This document shows, in pieces, positions 8,494-18,298 of a stretch of DNA of 64,000 bases. Within the stretch, counting starts at the first letter, position 1. Each line of letters opens with the position of its first letter. Origin of the DNA: Lysobacteraceae bacterium. GTDB lineage: Bacteria > Pseudomonadota > Gammaproteobacteria > Xanthomonadales > Xanthomonadaceae. The position numbers and the translations under genes are program-made. Under the pieces are notes generated by a model, which saw nothing but the letters and a program-made list of their open reading frames with translations, did not search any database and was not told where the DNA came from. The stretch covers positions 1-64,000 of the forward strand of contig JAISFF010000052.1 in assembly GCA_031263725.1 (NCBI GenBank). The letters run 5' to 3'.

Positions 8494-11400
8494 GTCGCCA
8501 TTTTCCCGTCCCACGCGCATCGCGGCGCTGGCGGGCGTCCTGGGCTTCATCCTCCTGATGCTGGCCGGATTCGGCGGCGGCTCCGCTCTGTGGCTTGGCG
8601 GACTGGCACATCCGTTGCTGGCGCTGGCGATCTCCTGGAGCGGCGGCACCCGTCGCATGCCAAACGGCATGAAGGCACTGGCGCGCGAATTCGGTGCATT
8701 GTTGCTGTTGTGGGGATCGGGACTCGGCGGCGGCGCATTGTTGCTGGGCTGGCCGACGCAGGCCCTGAGCAACAGTGGCAGCCTGAGCGCCGCGCTGGGC
8801 CTGAGCGCGGCCGCCGGCGTGCTGCTGCTGCTGCTGTGGCGAATCTGGCCGTTCTGGCAATCGATGGAACGCGACAACAGCGCACTGCGCGCCATGTGGC
8901 GACGCCTGCCGAGACAGGACGCCAGCGCGGCGCGGGGCCTGGGTGCCGCCATCGTCATCGCCGTGTGCCTGGCCGGAATACTGGTACTGGTCAAGCCCGG
9001 TCTGGTATCGGAAGCATTGCGCTGGCGCCTGGCGGCGGCCGGAGCGGTATGGGCACCGGTACTGCACTGGGCGCTGCAAAAGATCAAACCGCCGCTGGAA
9101 GCCACGGCCGCATTGGATTTCCTGGTCGCCATGCCGGAGCCGGACACCGCTATCATCCTGGACGGCGCCGACATGGAAGGCCTGATCGGCGCCGGCGACC
9201 TGGACCTGCAACTGTACGCCGCCGCGCGCAATGGACGCGTCGAACAGGCTCTGCAGCTGATCGAAGCGGGCGCGGACATGCAGGCGCGGCCGGCCGCCGA
9301 TTCGCGCGATCAACGCAGTCTGATGGTCCTGGCCTCCATCCTGCCGGACCTGCGCCTGCTGCGTACCATCCTGGCCCATGGCGCGGATCTCAACGACCCT
9401 TCGCAGGGCATGACGCCGTTGCTGGCCGCGACCCGCGACAGCTGGCACGGGCGGCCGGAAGCGGTGATGACGCTGCTGACCAATGGCGCCAATCCGCGCC
9501 TGGCCGATGCCGAGGGCAATACTCCGCTGCACCACGCCTCGCGCAGCACCGATCCCAGCGTCGCCGCCCTGCTGCTGGATGCCGAGGCGGATATCGACGC
9601 GCTCAACTATGACGGCCAGTCCGCACTGGCGATTGCCTGTTCGGTCGGCAACTGGCGCCTGGCCAAGTTCCTGCTGGAACGCGGCGCGACCGCCGAGCCG
9701 GCGGGCGGACGGCCAGCCCTTTTGGCCGCGGCCAGCACCGAGGACGACGATCCCGCCGGCGTCCAGTTGCTGCTGCGGCACAAGGCCAGGATCGGCGCGG
9801 TCAATCGCGACCAGCACACCGCCCTGCACGAAGCGGCGCGCGCCGGCCATCCCGAGATCACTTCGGTGCTGTTGGCCGCCGGCGCCAATCCCAATGCTCG
9901 CGACAACAGCGCCAGCACGCCCTGGCTGCTGGCGGCCAGGAAGGGCCAGATCAAGGTACTAGAACGCCTGCGCTCGCATCGGGCCGATACCGAGGCGGTC
10001 GACAGCACCGGGCGCAATGCGCTGATCCAGGCCTGTATGGGCGATGCCGCCACGCCGGAGCTGGTCCAGTACCTGCTGGATCAGGGCGTTTCCGCGGATA
10101 CCCCGGATCTGATGGGCAAGCGTGCCGTGGACCTCGCCGCCAGCGCCGGACGCTGGACAGTGGTGACGATGCTGGACCCCGAGTACGCGCTGCCGGCCGT
10201 GGTCACCGATATCCCGGCCGCGCCCGCCCAGGCATCCGATACGCGCCCGCCATTGGAACTGTTGCGCGAGGGTCTCGAGACGGGCCGTTACGAGGGCCTG
10301 GAGAGCCTGGCCAAACTGTGCGCCCCAGGCGAACTGGGCAGGCTGCTGCATGAACCGGATTATTCCTCCAAACCACGGGTGATCGAGTGGCTGCTCCGGC
10401 ACGGCGCCGATGCCGGAGTCCGCGACTCCGGCAAGAACACGCCGATGTTTCTGCTGCTGAGCCGCGGCGCGGATGCATTGCCCGCATTGTGCACCCTGTT
10501 GAACCACGCCGTGTCGCCCGCCGGCATGGGCGGCCTGGCGCGGTTCATGGCCGCCTGCATGCAGCACGGACAGGACTCGTCCGAACTGGAACGGTTCGCG
10601 CTAGAGTTGCTCGAACGCGGCGCGGATCCCTTTGCCACCTCGGCGGCGGGCGAGTCGCCGTTATCGCTGGCGGTCGGCCTGACTTGGCTGAACCTGCAGA
10701 ACCGCCTGCTGGAAATCGGCGTCAATCGCGAGGCCGCCAACGGGCAGGGCATGACGCCGCTGCACCTGGCCACCGTGCTGGGCCGCGAAGCTTCGCTGAA
10801 ATCGCTGATCCTGCATGGAGCCTCCCCGGATGCCCGCACCACCGATGGGCAAACCTCGCTGGGAGTGGCATTGGCATTGGGACGCCGTGACCTGGCCGAT
10901 TGGCTGAACTGGAGCCGCTGGCAGTTGCCGCGCCGACGCCTGCGCGCCAGCGATGTGCCCGGCGCCGCCAAGCTCGGTGACACGGGCGCGGTACGGCGGT
11001 TGCTGGATCTGGGGTTCCCCGTGGATTCGACCGACACCCAGGGCTGCACCGCGCTGCTGCGCGCAGCGGGCGGCGGCCATCTGGAAATCGTCCGGTTGCT
11101 GCTGGAGCGCGGCGCGGACCCACAACGTCCCGCCAGCAGCGGCGCGACACCGTTGTCGGCGGCGGTCAGCAAGCGCCAGCCGGAAATCGTCACGGCGCTG
11201 CTCGGCGCCGGCGCCGATCCCGAATACCGTCTGCCCGGCGGTGTCACCGTGTTGATGCTGGCGGCGGCACTGGGGCTTCCCGACATCATCGCGCGCCTGG
11301 TGGCCGCCGGTGCCGATGTCGAAGTCGGCGATGCGCGCGGACTGATGCCGCTGCACTGCGCGACGCTGTACGGATTCGGTTCGAACGACAAACCGCGATT

Positions 11401-11809
11401 GATGGCGCTGCTGGATACCTTGCTGCTGGCGGGCGCCGATCCCGACGCATCCTCGACTGCCGGCGTCAGCCCGCTGCTGCTGTTGCTCGGCTCGGGCGCG
11501 GAACCCGGCGCCCAGTGCGACGAGGCTGTCGTGCTGGCCGGTGTGGAACGCTTGCTGGAAGAAAGCATATCGCTGGAAAGACAGGACGCACGTGGATTCG
11601 GTCCGCTGCATCTGGCCGCGCTGCACGGGTTTTCCAATGTGATCCGCCGCCTGCTGCGCGCCGGCGCCGACCCCGCATTGCGCGACACACTGAACCGGAC
11701 GCCGCGCGAAATCGCGATCATGCGCGGGTTCGTCGATGTCGCTAGCGAATTCGACGCGTCGTCGCCCTATCGCGGCGGCCAGCGTTACCTGCGCGAACCT
11801 GGCGAATGA
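8486..11809 (+). CDS. giant membrane-anchored ankyrin-repeat protein
   Basis: A 1107-residue protein. Residues ~10-190 contain about five hydrophobic helices (GVLGFILLMLAGFGGGSAL, FGALLLLWGSGLGGG, AAGVLLLLLWRIWPFW, AAIVIAVCLAGILVLV and a weaker WAPVLHWAL). From ~230 to the end there is a near-continuous run of ankyrin repeats, roughly two dozen, of the form G.TPL..AA..G....V..LL..GAD. Typical units are NTPLHHASRSTDPSVAALLL, HTALHEAARAGHPEITSVLL and CTALLRAAGGGHLEIVRLLL. The repeats should face the cytoplasm and act as a protein-binding scaffold; partners are unknown. The start ATG lies inside the end of ycgL. Similar long ankyrin proteins are known in Xanthomonadales. The repeats also create a long antisense open frame, which is an artefact. 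Confidence 0.9.
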   Translation: MSESPFSRPTRIAALAGVLGFILLMLAGFGGGSALWLGGLAHPLLALAISWSGGTRRMPNGMKALAREFGALLLLWGSGLGGGALLLGWPTQALSNSGSLSAALGLSAAAGVLLLLLWRIWPFWQSMERDNSALRAMWRRLPRQDASAARGLGAAIVIAVCLAGILVLVKPGLVSEALRWRLAAAGAVWAPVLHWALQKIKPPLEATAALDFLVAMPEPDTAIILDGADMEGLIGAGDLDLQLYAAARNGRVEQALQLIEAGADMQARPAADSRDQRSLMVLASILPDLRLLRTILAHGADLNDPSQGMTPLLAATRDSWHGRPEAVMTLLTNGANPRLADAEGNTPLHHASRSTDPSVAALLLDAEADIDALNYDGQSALAIACSVGNWRLAKFLLERGATAEPAGGRPALLAAASTEDDDPAGVQLLLRHKARIGAVNRDQHTALHEAARAGHPEITSVLLAAGANPNARDNSASTPWLLAARKGQIKVLERLRSHRADTEAVDSTGRNALIQACMGDAATPELVQYLLDQGVSADTPDLMGKRAVDLAASAGRWTVVTMLDPEYALPAVVTDIPAAPAQASDTRPPLELLREGLETGRYEGLESLAKLCAPGELGRLLHEPDYSSKPRVIEWLLRHGADAGVRDSGKNTPMFLLLSRGADALPALCTLLNHAVSPAGMGGLARFMAACMQHGQDSSELERFALELLERGADPFATSAAGESPLSLAVGLTWLNLQNRLLEIGVNREAANGQGMTPLHLATVLGREASLKSLILHGASPDARTTDGQTSLGVALALGRRDLADWLNWSRWQLPRRRLRASDVPGAAKLGDTGAVRRLLDLGFPVDSTDTQGCTALLRAAGGGHLEIVRLLLERGADPQRPASSGATPLSAAVSKRQPEIVTALLGAGADPEYRLPGGVTVLMLAAALGLPDIIARLVAAGADVEVGDARGLMPLHCATLYGFGSNDKPRLMALLDTLLLAGADPDASSTAGVSPLLLLLGSGAEPGAQCDEAVVLAGVERLLEESISLERQDARGFGPLHLAALHGFSNVIRRLLRAGADPALRDTLNRTPREIAIMRGFVDVASEFDASSPYRGGQRYLREPGE

Positions 11810-11861
11810 ATGCCGTTGCCGGAGGAAAGCTCCGGCCGGCCGGATTGCCCAGCGTTTCCCG

Positions 11862-13682
11862 CTAACGGGCGATCGCATCGTCCTCGGGAGAATCGTCCGG
11901 CTCGTCCACCGCATTGCGATCGGCCTCGAACAGTTTCAGCAGGTCCTCGCGCGCTTCATGGGCGCTTTGCATCACCGCCGCTTCGTTGTCGTAGACCAGA
12001 TACTGCTTGCGCAGCAGTTTCTCGTCGTGCGCGCGGAACTGCTGGATATGCGTCGCCGCCTGATCCGGCGGCAGGCCCAGCCCGATCAGCGTCCGCTCGG
12101 CGGCATCCAGGCTGCTGCCGAATATCTCGCGGAACGGTTCCGCGCCCAGGTCCATCAACCGCCAGGCGTGCTGACGATTGCGCGCACGCGCCAGCAGCTT
12201 GGCCTTGGGATAGAGGCGCCGCAACAGGCGCACTGTGCGCATGTTGGCGCCGGGATCGTCCATGCTGACCACGAACACCTCGACATGATCGGCGCCCGCA
12301 GCGCGCAGCAGATCCGGGCGCGTCGGATCGCCGTAATAGATATGTCCGCCCCATTTGCGCACATCCTCGACCTGCGCCGCGCTGTTTTCCAGTGCGACGT
12401 AGGAAATGCCCCGGGCGGTCAAGATGCGCGCGATGATCTGCCCGAACCGCCCCATGCCGGCGATCAGCACACGCGGCCGGGAATCGTCCATGGCCGAATC
12501 GTATTGCGGCGCTTTCTGCGCCTTGCGCTTGGCCGCATCGCGGTTGAGCCAGCGGTCCAGCACGAACATCAATAACGGCATCACTGCCATCGAGATACCG
12601 ACAATCGCCACCAGACGGTCGTGATTGTCGGAGCCGATCAGCTTGACCCGGAGCGCTTCGTTGAACACCACGAACGCGAACTCGCCGCCCAGCCACAGTA
12701 CGCCGCCCAGCAGGATCGCACTGCGCACCGGCAGCTTGCCCATTCGCCCCAACGCGAACAGCAGCGAGAACTTCACGAACAACAGCAGCAGTACACCACC
12801 GACGATCAACCATGGCTCGAGGCCGATCCGCATCAGATCGATGCTCATGCCCACGGCAATGAAGAACAAACCCAGCAGCAGGCCCTTGAACGGTTCGATC
12901 TGCGATTCGAGTTCGTGGCGGAATTCGGAATCGGCCAGCAACACGCCGGCGAGGAAAGCGCCAAGGCCGGGGCTCAGCCCGGCCCGCTGCATGATCCACG
13001 CGCTGCCCAGCACCACCAGCAATGCGGTCGCGGTGAACACCTCCGGCATCTGCGTGCGCGCCACCACCCGCAGCACCTGGTTCAGCAGCCAATGACCGCC
13101 GACGATGACCAACGCCAGCGCGCCGATCGCATGCAGCGCGGCTTCCCAGGTCAGGGTCTGGTTCTTGACCCCGCCCAGCAGCGGAATGAGGGCCAGCAAC
13201 GGAATCGCGACCAGATCCTGGAACAGCAGGATGGCGAATGACAGGCGACCATAATCGCTGTTCAGTTCCTTGCGCTCGGCCAGCAATTGCAATCCCACCG
13301 CGGTCGAGGACAGCGCCAAACCCATGCCGGCCACCAGCGCACCCTTCCAGTGCAGCCCGTAGAACCAGAGCGCCAAGCCCAGGATCAACGCGGCCGAAAA
13401 CACCTGCAGGCTGCCGATGCCGAATACCGGCCGCCGCATCAGCCTCAGCCTTGCCGGGGACAGCTCCAGTCCGATGACGAACAGCAACATCACCACGCCG
13501 ATCTCGGCCGCGCTCAGGATCCGGTCCGGCTCGCGGACGAATCCCATGCCACTGGGGCCGAGTATCACGCCAGTCACCAGATAGGCCAACACCGCGCCCA
13601 ATCCCAGCTTTTTGAACAACGGCACCGCGGCGATCGCCGCCAACAGCAGCACCAGTGCCAGTTCCAGACTGATATTAGACAT
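11862..13682 (-). CDS. Kef-type CPA2 monovalent cation:proton antiporter
   Basis: A 606-residue inner-membrane protein. Residues 1-~380 hold about 12-13 transmembrane helices of the Na+/H+ exchanger fold, with LSSTAVGLQLL and LLFQDLVAIPLLALIPLLGG typical of KefB/KefC. Residues ~400-520 form a TrkA-N/RCK nucleotide-binding domain (RVLIAGMGRFGQIIARIL, then the KWGGHIYYGDPTRPDLLRAA block). The charged C-terminus ends in a D/E-rich tail. It probably exports K+ in exchange for H+, as in electrophile or osmotic stress. No KefF/KefG partner is adjacent, so glutathione-adduct gating cannot be claimed. Convergent with the ankyrin gene and downstream of rho on the same strand. Confidence 0.9.
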   Translation of the reverse strand: MSNISLELALVLLLAAIAAVPLFKKLGLGAVLAYLVTGVILGPSGMGFVREPDRILSAAEIGVVMLLFVIGLELSPARLRLMRRPVFGIGSLQVFSAALILGLALWFYGLHWKGALVAGMGLALSSTAVGLQLLAERKELNSDYGRLSFAILLFQDLVAIPLLALIPLLGGVKNQTLTWEAALHAIGALALVIVGGHWLLNQVLRVVARTQMPEVFTATALLVVLGSAWIMQRAGLSPGLGAFLAGVLLADSEFRHELESQIEPFKGLLLGLFFIAVGMSIDLMRIGLEPWLIVGGVLLLLFVKFSLLFALGRMGKLPVRSAILLGGVLWLGGEFAFVVFNEALRVKLIGSDNHDRLVAIVGISMAVMPLLMFVLDRWLNRDAAKRKAQKAPQYDSAMDDSRPRVLIAGMGRFGQIIARILTARGISYVALENSAAQVEDVRKWGGHIYYGDPTRPDLLRAAGADHVEVFVVSMDDPGANMRTVRLLRRLYPKAKLLARARNRQHAWRLMDLGAEPFREIFGSSLDAAERTLIGLGLPPDQAATHIQQFRAHDEKLLRKQYLVYDNEAAVMQSAHEAREDLLKLFEADRNAVDEPDDSPEDDAIAR

Positions 13683-13849
13683 GCGCGGCCTCCATCCATG
13701 GATTATGCGGCTTCCGGGATGACGGCTGTACAGTTATTGCCGTATCGGGGATGAACAAATGCCGCATCGCCATTTCCGCCGGTTCGCTCCGGGACAGGCC
13801 ATCGCCGCCCGCGCCGGGCTTTCCTGTCGTTCCGGCGGATACGGAAACA

Positions 13850-13864
13850 CCCCGCTGAGCGGGG
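13850..13864 (-). terminator. GC hairpin downstream of rho
   Basis: CCCCGC-TGA-GCGGGG forms a 6-bp stem with a 3-base loop about 45 bases beyond the rho stop, followed on the minus strand by a short T-poor TGTTT. It is a weak but plausible intrinsic terminator. Confidence 0.5.
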
Positions 13865-13908
13865 CGTCTCGATCGCATCAATCCCTTCGGCCGATCGCCG
13901 GATCAGGG

Positions 13909-15672
13909 TCAGCGCTTCATCGAAGCGAAGAACTCGTCGTTCGACTTGGTGGTCTTCATCTTGTCCAGCAGGAATTCCATCGCACCGATTTCGTCCATCG
14001 GGTGCAGCAGCTTGCGCAGGATCCAGATTTTCTGCAGCAGTTCCGGCTCGATCAGCAGATCCTCGCGCCGCGTGCCGGACTGGTTCACGTTGATCGCCGG
14101 ATAGACGCGCTTTTCGGTGATGCGACGATCCAGATGGACTTCGGAGTTGCCGGTACCCTTGAACTCCTCGTAGATCACCTTGTCCATCGCGCTGCCGGTA
14201 TCCACCAGCGCCGTGGCGATGATGGTCAGCGAGCCACCTTCCTCGACATTGCGCGCCGCGCCGAAGAAACGCTTAGGCCGATGCAGCGCGTTGGCGTCGA
14301 CGCCGCCGGTCAGCACCTTGCCGGAACTGGGCACGACGTTGTTGTAGGCGCGCGCCAGACGGGTGATGGAGTCGAGCAGGATCACCACGTCCTTCTTGTG
14401 CTCGACCAGCCGCTTGGCCCGCTCGATCACCATTTCCGCCACCTGCACGTGACGCGCGGCCGGCTCGTCGAAGGTGGAGCTGATGACTTCGCCGCGCACG
14501 GTGCGCTGCATCTCGGTCACTTCCTCCGGACGTTCGTCGATCAGCAGCACGATCATGTGCACGTCGGGATGATTGGTCGTGATCGCGGTGGCAATCTGCT
14601 GCATCATCATCGTCTTGCCCGCTTTGGGCGGCGAGACGATCAGCGAGCGCTGGCCCTTGCCCTGCGGCGCCATCAGATCGAGGATGCGGCCGGTGATGTC
14701 CTCGGTGGAACCGTCGCCGCGCTCCAGGCGGAAGCGGGTGCGCGGGAACAGTGGCGTGAGGTTCTCGAACAGGACCTTGTTCTTGGACGCTTCCAGCGGC
14801 TCGCCGTTGATCGAATCCACCGCGGCCAGCGCGAAATAGCGCTCGCCGTCCTTCGGATAGCGGATGCGTCCGGCCAGGTAATCGCCAGTGCGCAGGTTGA
14901 AGCGGCGGATCTGCGAGGGCGAGATATAGACATCGTCGGGACCGGCCAGATAGCTGGCCTCGGCCGCGCGCAGGAATCCGAAACCGTCCGGCAGGATTTC
15001 CAGCACGCCATCGGCGGCCACGCCATCGCCATACCGGGTCAGCACCTTCAACAGCGCGAAGATCACATCCTGCTTGCGGGCGCGGGCTACGCCTTCATGG
15101 ACGTTCAGCTGATCGGCGATCTCCAGCAGTTTCTGCGCCGGCATCCGCTTCAGATCGCTCAGCGAGTAGCTCGGGAATCCCTCGGGAATGCTGGGCATCG
15201 GCCGCGGCGGCGGCTCGTAATGTCCGTCCTGATCGTCGTTGCGGTTGCTGCGGAAACGATCGCGGCGATTGTTGTTGTTACTGCGGAAATTGTTGTTGTT
15301 GCGGTCGCGGCGGTTGAAACGGTTGCCTTCGCGCTGCTGGTCGCGCTGCGCGAATTCACGCTCGCCACCGGGCTCGACCGTTGCCGGGGATCTTTCGGAC
15401 GGAACCGCATCGGAAGCGGGCGTCGCAGCGGGTGGCGCATCCACCTGCAAGGTGACCTGCACGGGCGGCGGTTCGGGCGATGCCAGCGGTTCCGCGGGAG
15501 CCGGCTTGATGGCGGCTGCGACCGGGGCGTCGGTACCGGTGTCGGGTGCCTTGTCGGCGGCGGCTGATGCGCGGACGCGGACGGTGGCTCGGGGCGTGCG
15601 TGGCTTGCGCACGCGCTTTTCGGCAGGAGCTTCGGCGCTCCCGGTTTCTTCAGGCGGGGTGTTCTCGGACAA
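13909..15672 (-). CDS. rho: transcription termination factor Rho with a long Asn/Arg-rich N-terminal extension
   Basis: Hexameric RNA helicase for factor-dependent termination. The conserved core starts near residue 170 ([20 protein letters not shown]) and has the RNA-binding [18 protein letters not shown] block, Walker A SPPKAGKT near 350, Walker [17 protein letters not shown] and the Q/R-loop region. The protein is 587 residues against ~419 in E. coli; the extra ~165 N-terminal residues are disordered. They run from Pro/Ala/Glu-rich to an Arg/Asn tract ([19 protein letters not shown]). The best start is TTG at 15672, eight to nine bases after GAGAGGA; no ATG fits. Rho insertions of this kind occur in other GC-rich bacteria and can change RNA affinity or assembly. 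The trxA gene upstream matches the enterobacterial order. Confidence 0.95.
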   Translation of the reverse strand: MSENTPPEETGSAEAPAEKRVRKPRTPRATVRVRASAAADKAPDTGTDAPVAAAIKPAPAEPLASPEPPPVQVTLQVDAPPAATPASDAVPSERSPATVEPGGEREFAQRDQQREGNRFNRRDRNNNNFRSNNNNRRDRFRSNRNDDQDGHYEPPPRPMPSIPEGFPSYSLSDLKRMPAQKLLEIADQLNVHEGVARARKQDVIFALLKVLTRYGDGVAADGVLEILPDGFGFLRAAEASYLAGPDDVYISPSQIRRFNLRTGDYLAGRIRYPKDGERYFALAAVDSINGEPLEASKNKVLFENLTPLFPRTRFRLERGDGSTEDITGRILDLMAPQGKGQRSLIVSPPKAGKTMMMQQIATAITTNHPDVHMIVLLIDERPEEVTEMQRTVRGEVISSTFDEPAARHVQVAEMVIERAKRLVEHKKDVVILLDSITRLARAYNNVVPSSGKVLTGGVDANALHRPKRFFGAARNVEEGGSLTIIATALVDTGSAMDKVIYEEFKGTGNSEVHLDRRITEKRVYPAINVNQSGTRREDLLIEPELLQKIWILRKLLHPMDEIGAMEFLLDKMKTTKSNDEFFASMKR

Positions 15673-15978
15673 GCGATTATTCCTCTCGCAGCAACGTAGG
15701 CGAGCGCCCAGAAAGGGCGGACTTGGATGGATTGGGAAGGGACCCGGAAAGGTTCGTTGGATAGTCCAAATTGACGCGCGGCGGCGCCCGGACCTTGGGA
15801 AAACACTAACACCGCTCAGCGGCGACGGCAATAGGGCCGGCACGGCGCGCCGGAAACGCGGCGGGGCTCGCTGCTCGCTACATGAAGCTCCGCCGGCACA
15901 CGGTTTGCGCTGGCCTTGCGATTTTCGGACCCGTAAAGATTAAGGCGCCGGGCGAGTACCGCCCGGCCTTGCCTGGAA
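15673..15978 (-). other. 306-bp leader region between trxA and rho
   Basis: After the trxA hairpin, about 270 bases precede the rho TTG. rho is self-regulated through its leader in E. coli, and a long leader fits that. I see no RhoL-like leader peptide that I can defend, and no clear promoter. Confidence 0.4.
15947..15967 (-). terminator. perfect hairpin after trxA
   Basis: GCCGGGCG-AGTAC-CGCCCGGC is an 8-bp perfect stem 12 bases past the trxA stop. On the minus strand it is followed by GCCTTAATCTTT, a broken T-run, so it may act as a partial terminator or attenuator ahead of rho. Confidence 0.6.
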
Positions 15979-16311
15979 TCAGGCGCTGATCGTCTTGTCG
16001 ATCATCTGGGTCAGCTGACCCTTGCCCACCGCACCGACCTGCGTCGCCTGCACCTGTCCATTCTTGAACAGCAGCAGCATCGGGATCGAACGCACATGAT
16101 ACTTGATCGCCGTGGCGCGGTTTTCATCGATATTGACCTTGGCAACCTTGACACGGCCGTCGTAGGTTTCCGCCAAATCGTCGACGATGGGCGAAATCAT
16201 CTTGCACGGGGTGCACCATTCGGCCCAGAAATCCACGAGAACGGGCTGATCGGATTGCAGGACGGCGGCGTCGAAATCGGCGTCACCGACATACATGACC
16301 TTGTCACTCAC
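15979..16311 (-). CDS. trxA: thioredoxin with a WCTPC active site
   Basis: A 110-residue cytosolic thiol-disulfide oxidoreductase. The thioredoxin fold is complete: VLVDFWAEWCTPCKMISPI, then VAKVNIDENRATAIKYHVRS, the cis-Pro in RSIPMLLLFKNG and an AVGKGQL end. The active site reads C-T-P-C where TrxA normally has C-G-P-C. I chose the GTG at 16311 (MSDKVMYVGD) because an AGGAG lies nine bases before it, and because the alternative ATG at 16332 would place that ribosome site inside the gene. It is divergent from rhlB and upstream of rho, as in E. coli. The Thr should alter redox potential or partner choice modestly. Confidence 0.93.
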   Translation of the reverse strand: MSDKVMYVGDADFDAAVLQSDQPVLVDFWAEWCTPCKMISPIVDDLAETYDGRVKVAKVNIDENRATAIKYHVRSIPMLLLFKNGQVQATQVGAVGKGQLTQMIDKTISA

Positions 16312-16512
16312 TGAAGGAATCTCCTGCGGCAATGAATCGGCGGACCGGGGTAAAGACGCCGCATTGCGGTAAACTGAATCGTTTCGCGGGAGAGCCGGAG
16401 GAAATTTGGACCTCCGCTCTTTCCGCGCCCCGGTACGAAGGGCGCAGTTTGCGATGCCCGCCGATCCGATGCAAGTTGAGCTTTGTATCAGGTTCGATAA
16501 ACAGAATTTATT

Positions 16513-18204
16513 ATGAGCGATAAGCCGTTAACCGATATGACTTTTTCCGAGCTGGGTCTGAATCCGGCGCTGCTGGCCGGACTCGAATTGGCCGGTTTTA
16601 CCCGCTGCACGCCGATCCAAGCGCTGGCCCTGCCCGTGGCGTTGTCCGGCCGCGATGTCGCCGGTCAGGCGCAGACCGGTACCGGCAAGACTCTCGCCTT
16701 CCTGGTCACGGCGATGAACCGCCTGCTGAACCAGCCCGCGCTGGCCGACCGCAAGCCCGAGGATCCGCGCGCGCTGATCCTGGCCCCGACCCGCGAGCTG
16801 GCGATCCAGATCCACAAGGACGCAATGAAGTTCGGCGCCAACCTGGGCCTGCGCTTCGCCCTGGTCTACGGCGGCGTCGATTACGACAAGCAGCGCGCGC
16901 AATTGCAGCAAGGCGTGGACATCATCATTGCGACGCCAGGACGCCTGATCGATTACGTCAAGCAGCACAAAGTCGTGTCGCTGCATGCCTGCGAAATCTG
17001 CGTGCTCGACGAAGCCGATCGCATGTTCGATCTCGGCTTCATCAAGGACATCCGCTTCTTGCTGCGGCGCATGCCACCGCGCACCGGACGGCAGACGCTG
17101 CTGTTCTCGGCGACGCTGTCGCATCGCGTGCTGGAACTCGCCTACGAGCACATGAACGAACCGGAAAAACTGGTCGCCGAAACCGAGAGCATCACCGCCT
17201 CCAAGGTGCGGCAGCGCATCTACTTCCCGGCCAACGAGGAAAAGACTCCGCTTCTGCTCGGCTTGCTGTCCCGCAGCGAAGGCGCGCGGACGATGGTCTT
17301 CGTCAACACCAAGACCTTCGTCGAACGCGTGGCGCGGGCGCTGGAAAAAGCCGGTTACCGGGTCGGCGTGCTGTCCGGCGACGTGCCGCAGAAAAAGCGC
17401 GAGAGCCTGCTCAACCGCTTCCAGAAAGGCCAGCTCGAAATCCTGGTGGCGACCGATGTCGCCGCGCGCGGCCTGCATATCGACGGTGTGCGCTATGTCT
17501 ACAACTTCGATCTGCCTTTCGACGCCGAGGACTACGTCCACCGCATCGGCCGTACCGCGCGTCTGGGCGCCGAGGGCGATGCCATCAGCTTCGCCTGCGA
17601 GATGTATGCCATGGGGTTGCCCGATATCGAGGCCTATATCGAACAGAAGATTCCGGTGGAACCCGTCACCGGCGAGCTGTTGACCGCCCTGCCGCGGCCG
17701 CCGCGAGCGGCGCCCGAAGGCGGAGAGGAAGAGGACAACGAAAGCATCGGCGAGGTATTCCGCGAGATACGCGAGGCCAAGCGCAACGAGGAGCGCTCAC
17801 CGCACAGCCAGCGCCGGCGGCGTAGCGGCGGACGATCCGACTCCGGGAGCCGGTCCGGCAACGAGTCCAGGCCGCCGCGCGAACGCAACCGGGCGGATGC
17901 CGTTGGCGCAGCTCCCAAGGCGGGTAGCGCCGCCGCGCAACCCACGGCACCCACAAGCGCCGGCATGGCGGATGAAACCAAGGCGCCGCGCAAGCGCAAG
18001 CGGCGGAAACGTATACGGCGCACCGATGATGCCGCTATTCCAGCAGTCTCCAATGCCACCAAGGCGTCTGGCACGGCCACGTCCAAGCCCAAGCCCAAGC
18101 CCAAGCCCAAGCCTTCCGGTGAACCCAAGGGCGCGGCCAGCGACAAGGATTCCTTCCTTACCCGTCTGGGACGCCGCCTGAAATCGCTGATGAAAAAAGA
18201 CTGA
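16513..18204 (+). CDS. rhlB: DEAD-box RNA helicase RhlB
   Basis: ATP-dependent RNA helicase that, in E. coli, works with RNase E in the degradosome. All DEAD-box motifs are present: the Q motif (FTRCTPIQ), motif [35 protein letters not shown] near residue 165, SATLS, then [10 protein letters not shown] and HRIGRTAR. The core matches RhlB by the [16 protein letters not shown] start and a [13 protein letters not shown] block. Residues ~395-563 are a disordered, strongly basic tail, Arg/Ser-rich and then a [10 protein letters not shown] run encoded by a CCCAAG repeat near 18088-18112. The tail is longer than in enterobacteria and probably binds RNA or the degradosome scaffold. The ATG at 16513 follows an AT-rich leader. 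Confidence 0.94.
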   Translation: MSDKPLTDMTFSELGLNPALLAGLELAGFTRCTPIQALALPVALSGRDVAGQAQTGTGKTLAFLVTAMNRLLNQPALADRKPEDPRALILAPTRELAIQIHKDAMKFGANLGLRFALVYGGVDYDKQRAQLQQGVDIIIATPGRLIDYVKQHKVVSLHACEICVLDEADRMFDLGFIKDIRFLLRRMPPRTGRQTLLFSATLSHRVLELAYEHMNEPEKLVAETESITASKVRQRIYFPANEEKTPLLLGLLSRSEGARTMVFVNTKTFVERVARALEKAGYRVGVLSGDVPQKKRESLLNRFQKGQLEILVATDVAARGLHIDGVRYVYNFDLPFDAEDYVHRIGRTARLGAEGDAISFACEMYAMGLPDIEAYIEQKIPVEPVTGELLTALPRPPRAAPEGGEEEDNESIGEVFREIREAKRNEERSPHSQRRRRSGGRSDSGSRSGNESRPPRERNRADAVGAAPKAGSAAAQPTAPTSAGMADETKAPRKRKRRKRIRRTDDAAIPAVSNATKASGTATSKPKPKPKPKPSGEPKGAASDKDSFLTRLGRRLKSLMKKD

Positions 18205-18233
18205 ACTCGCTTTCACACCCTGAATCCACGGAA

Positions 18234-18256
18234 CCGGCTCCGGCCTCCGGTGCCGG
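18234..18256 (+). terminator. hairpin between rhlB and ftsE
   Basis: CCGGCTCCGG-CCT-CCGGTGCCGG forms a 10-bp stem with one mismatch 30 bases past the rhlB stop. It lacks a T-run, so it is a weak terminator or a processing hairpin. Confidence 0.4.
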
Positions 18257-18298
18257 AACTTGCTACATCCTTGTCGGCAGGACCGGCATAATCGGCGC

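Noticed and set aside
8177-9850. Long open frame antisense to the ankyrin gene
   Set aside because: Gln/Arg-rich composition mirrors the repetitive ankyrin codons on the other strand; no domain, and the plus frame is unmistakable.
13287-13754. Gln/His-rich plus-strand frame over the Kef gene
   Set aside because: Composition artefact of the complement of a hydrophobic gene.
16311-16332. ATG at 16332 as the trxA start
   Set aside because: The AGGAG ribosome site lies downstream of it, at the right distance for the GTG at 16311, and the homology starts at SDKV.
18088-18112. CCCAAG repeat as a CRISPR-like or regulatory repeat
   Set aside because: A 6-base in-frame array without spacers; it encodes Lys-Pro units of RhlB.
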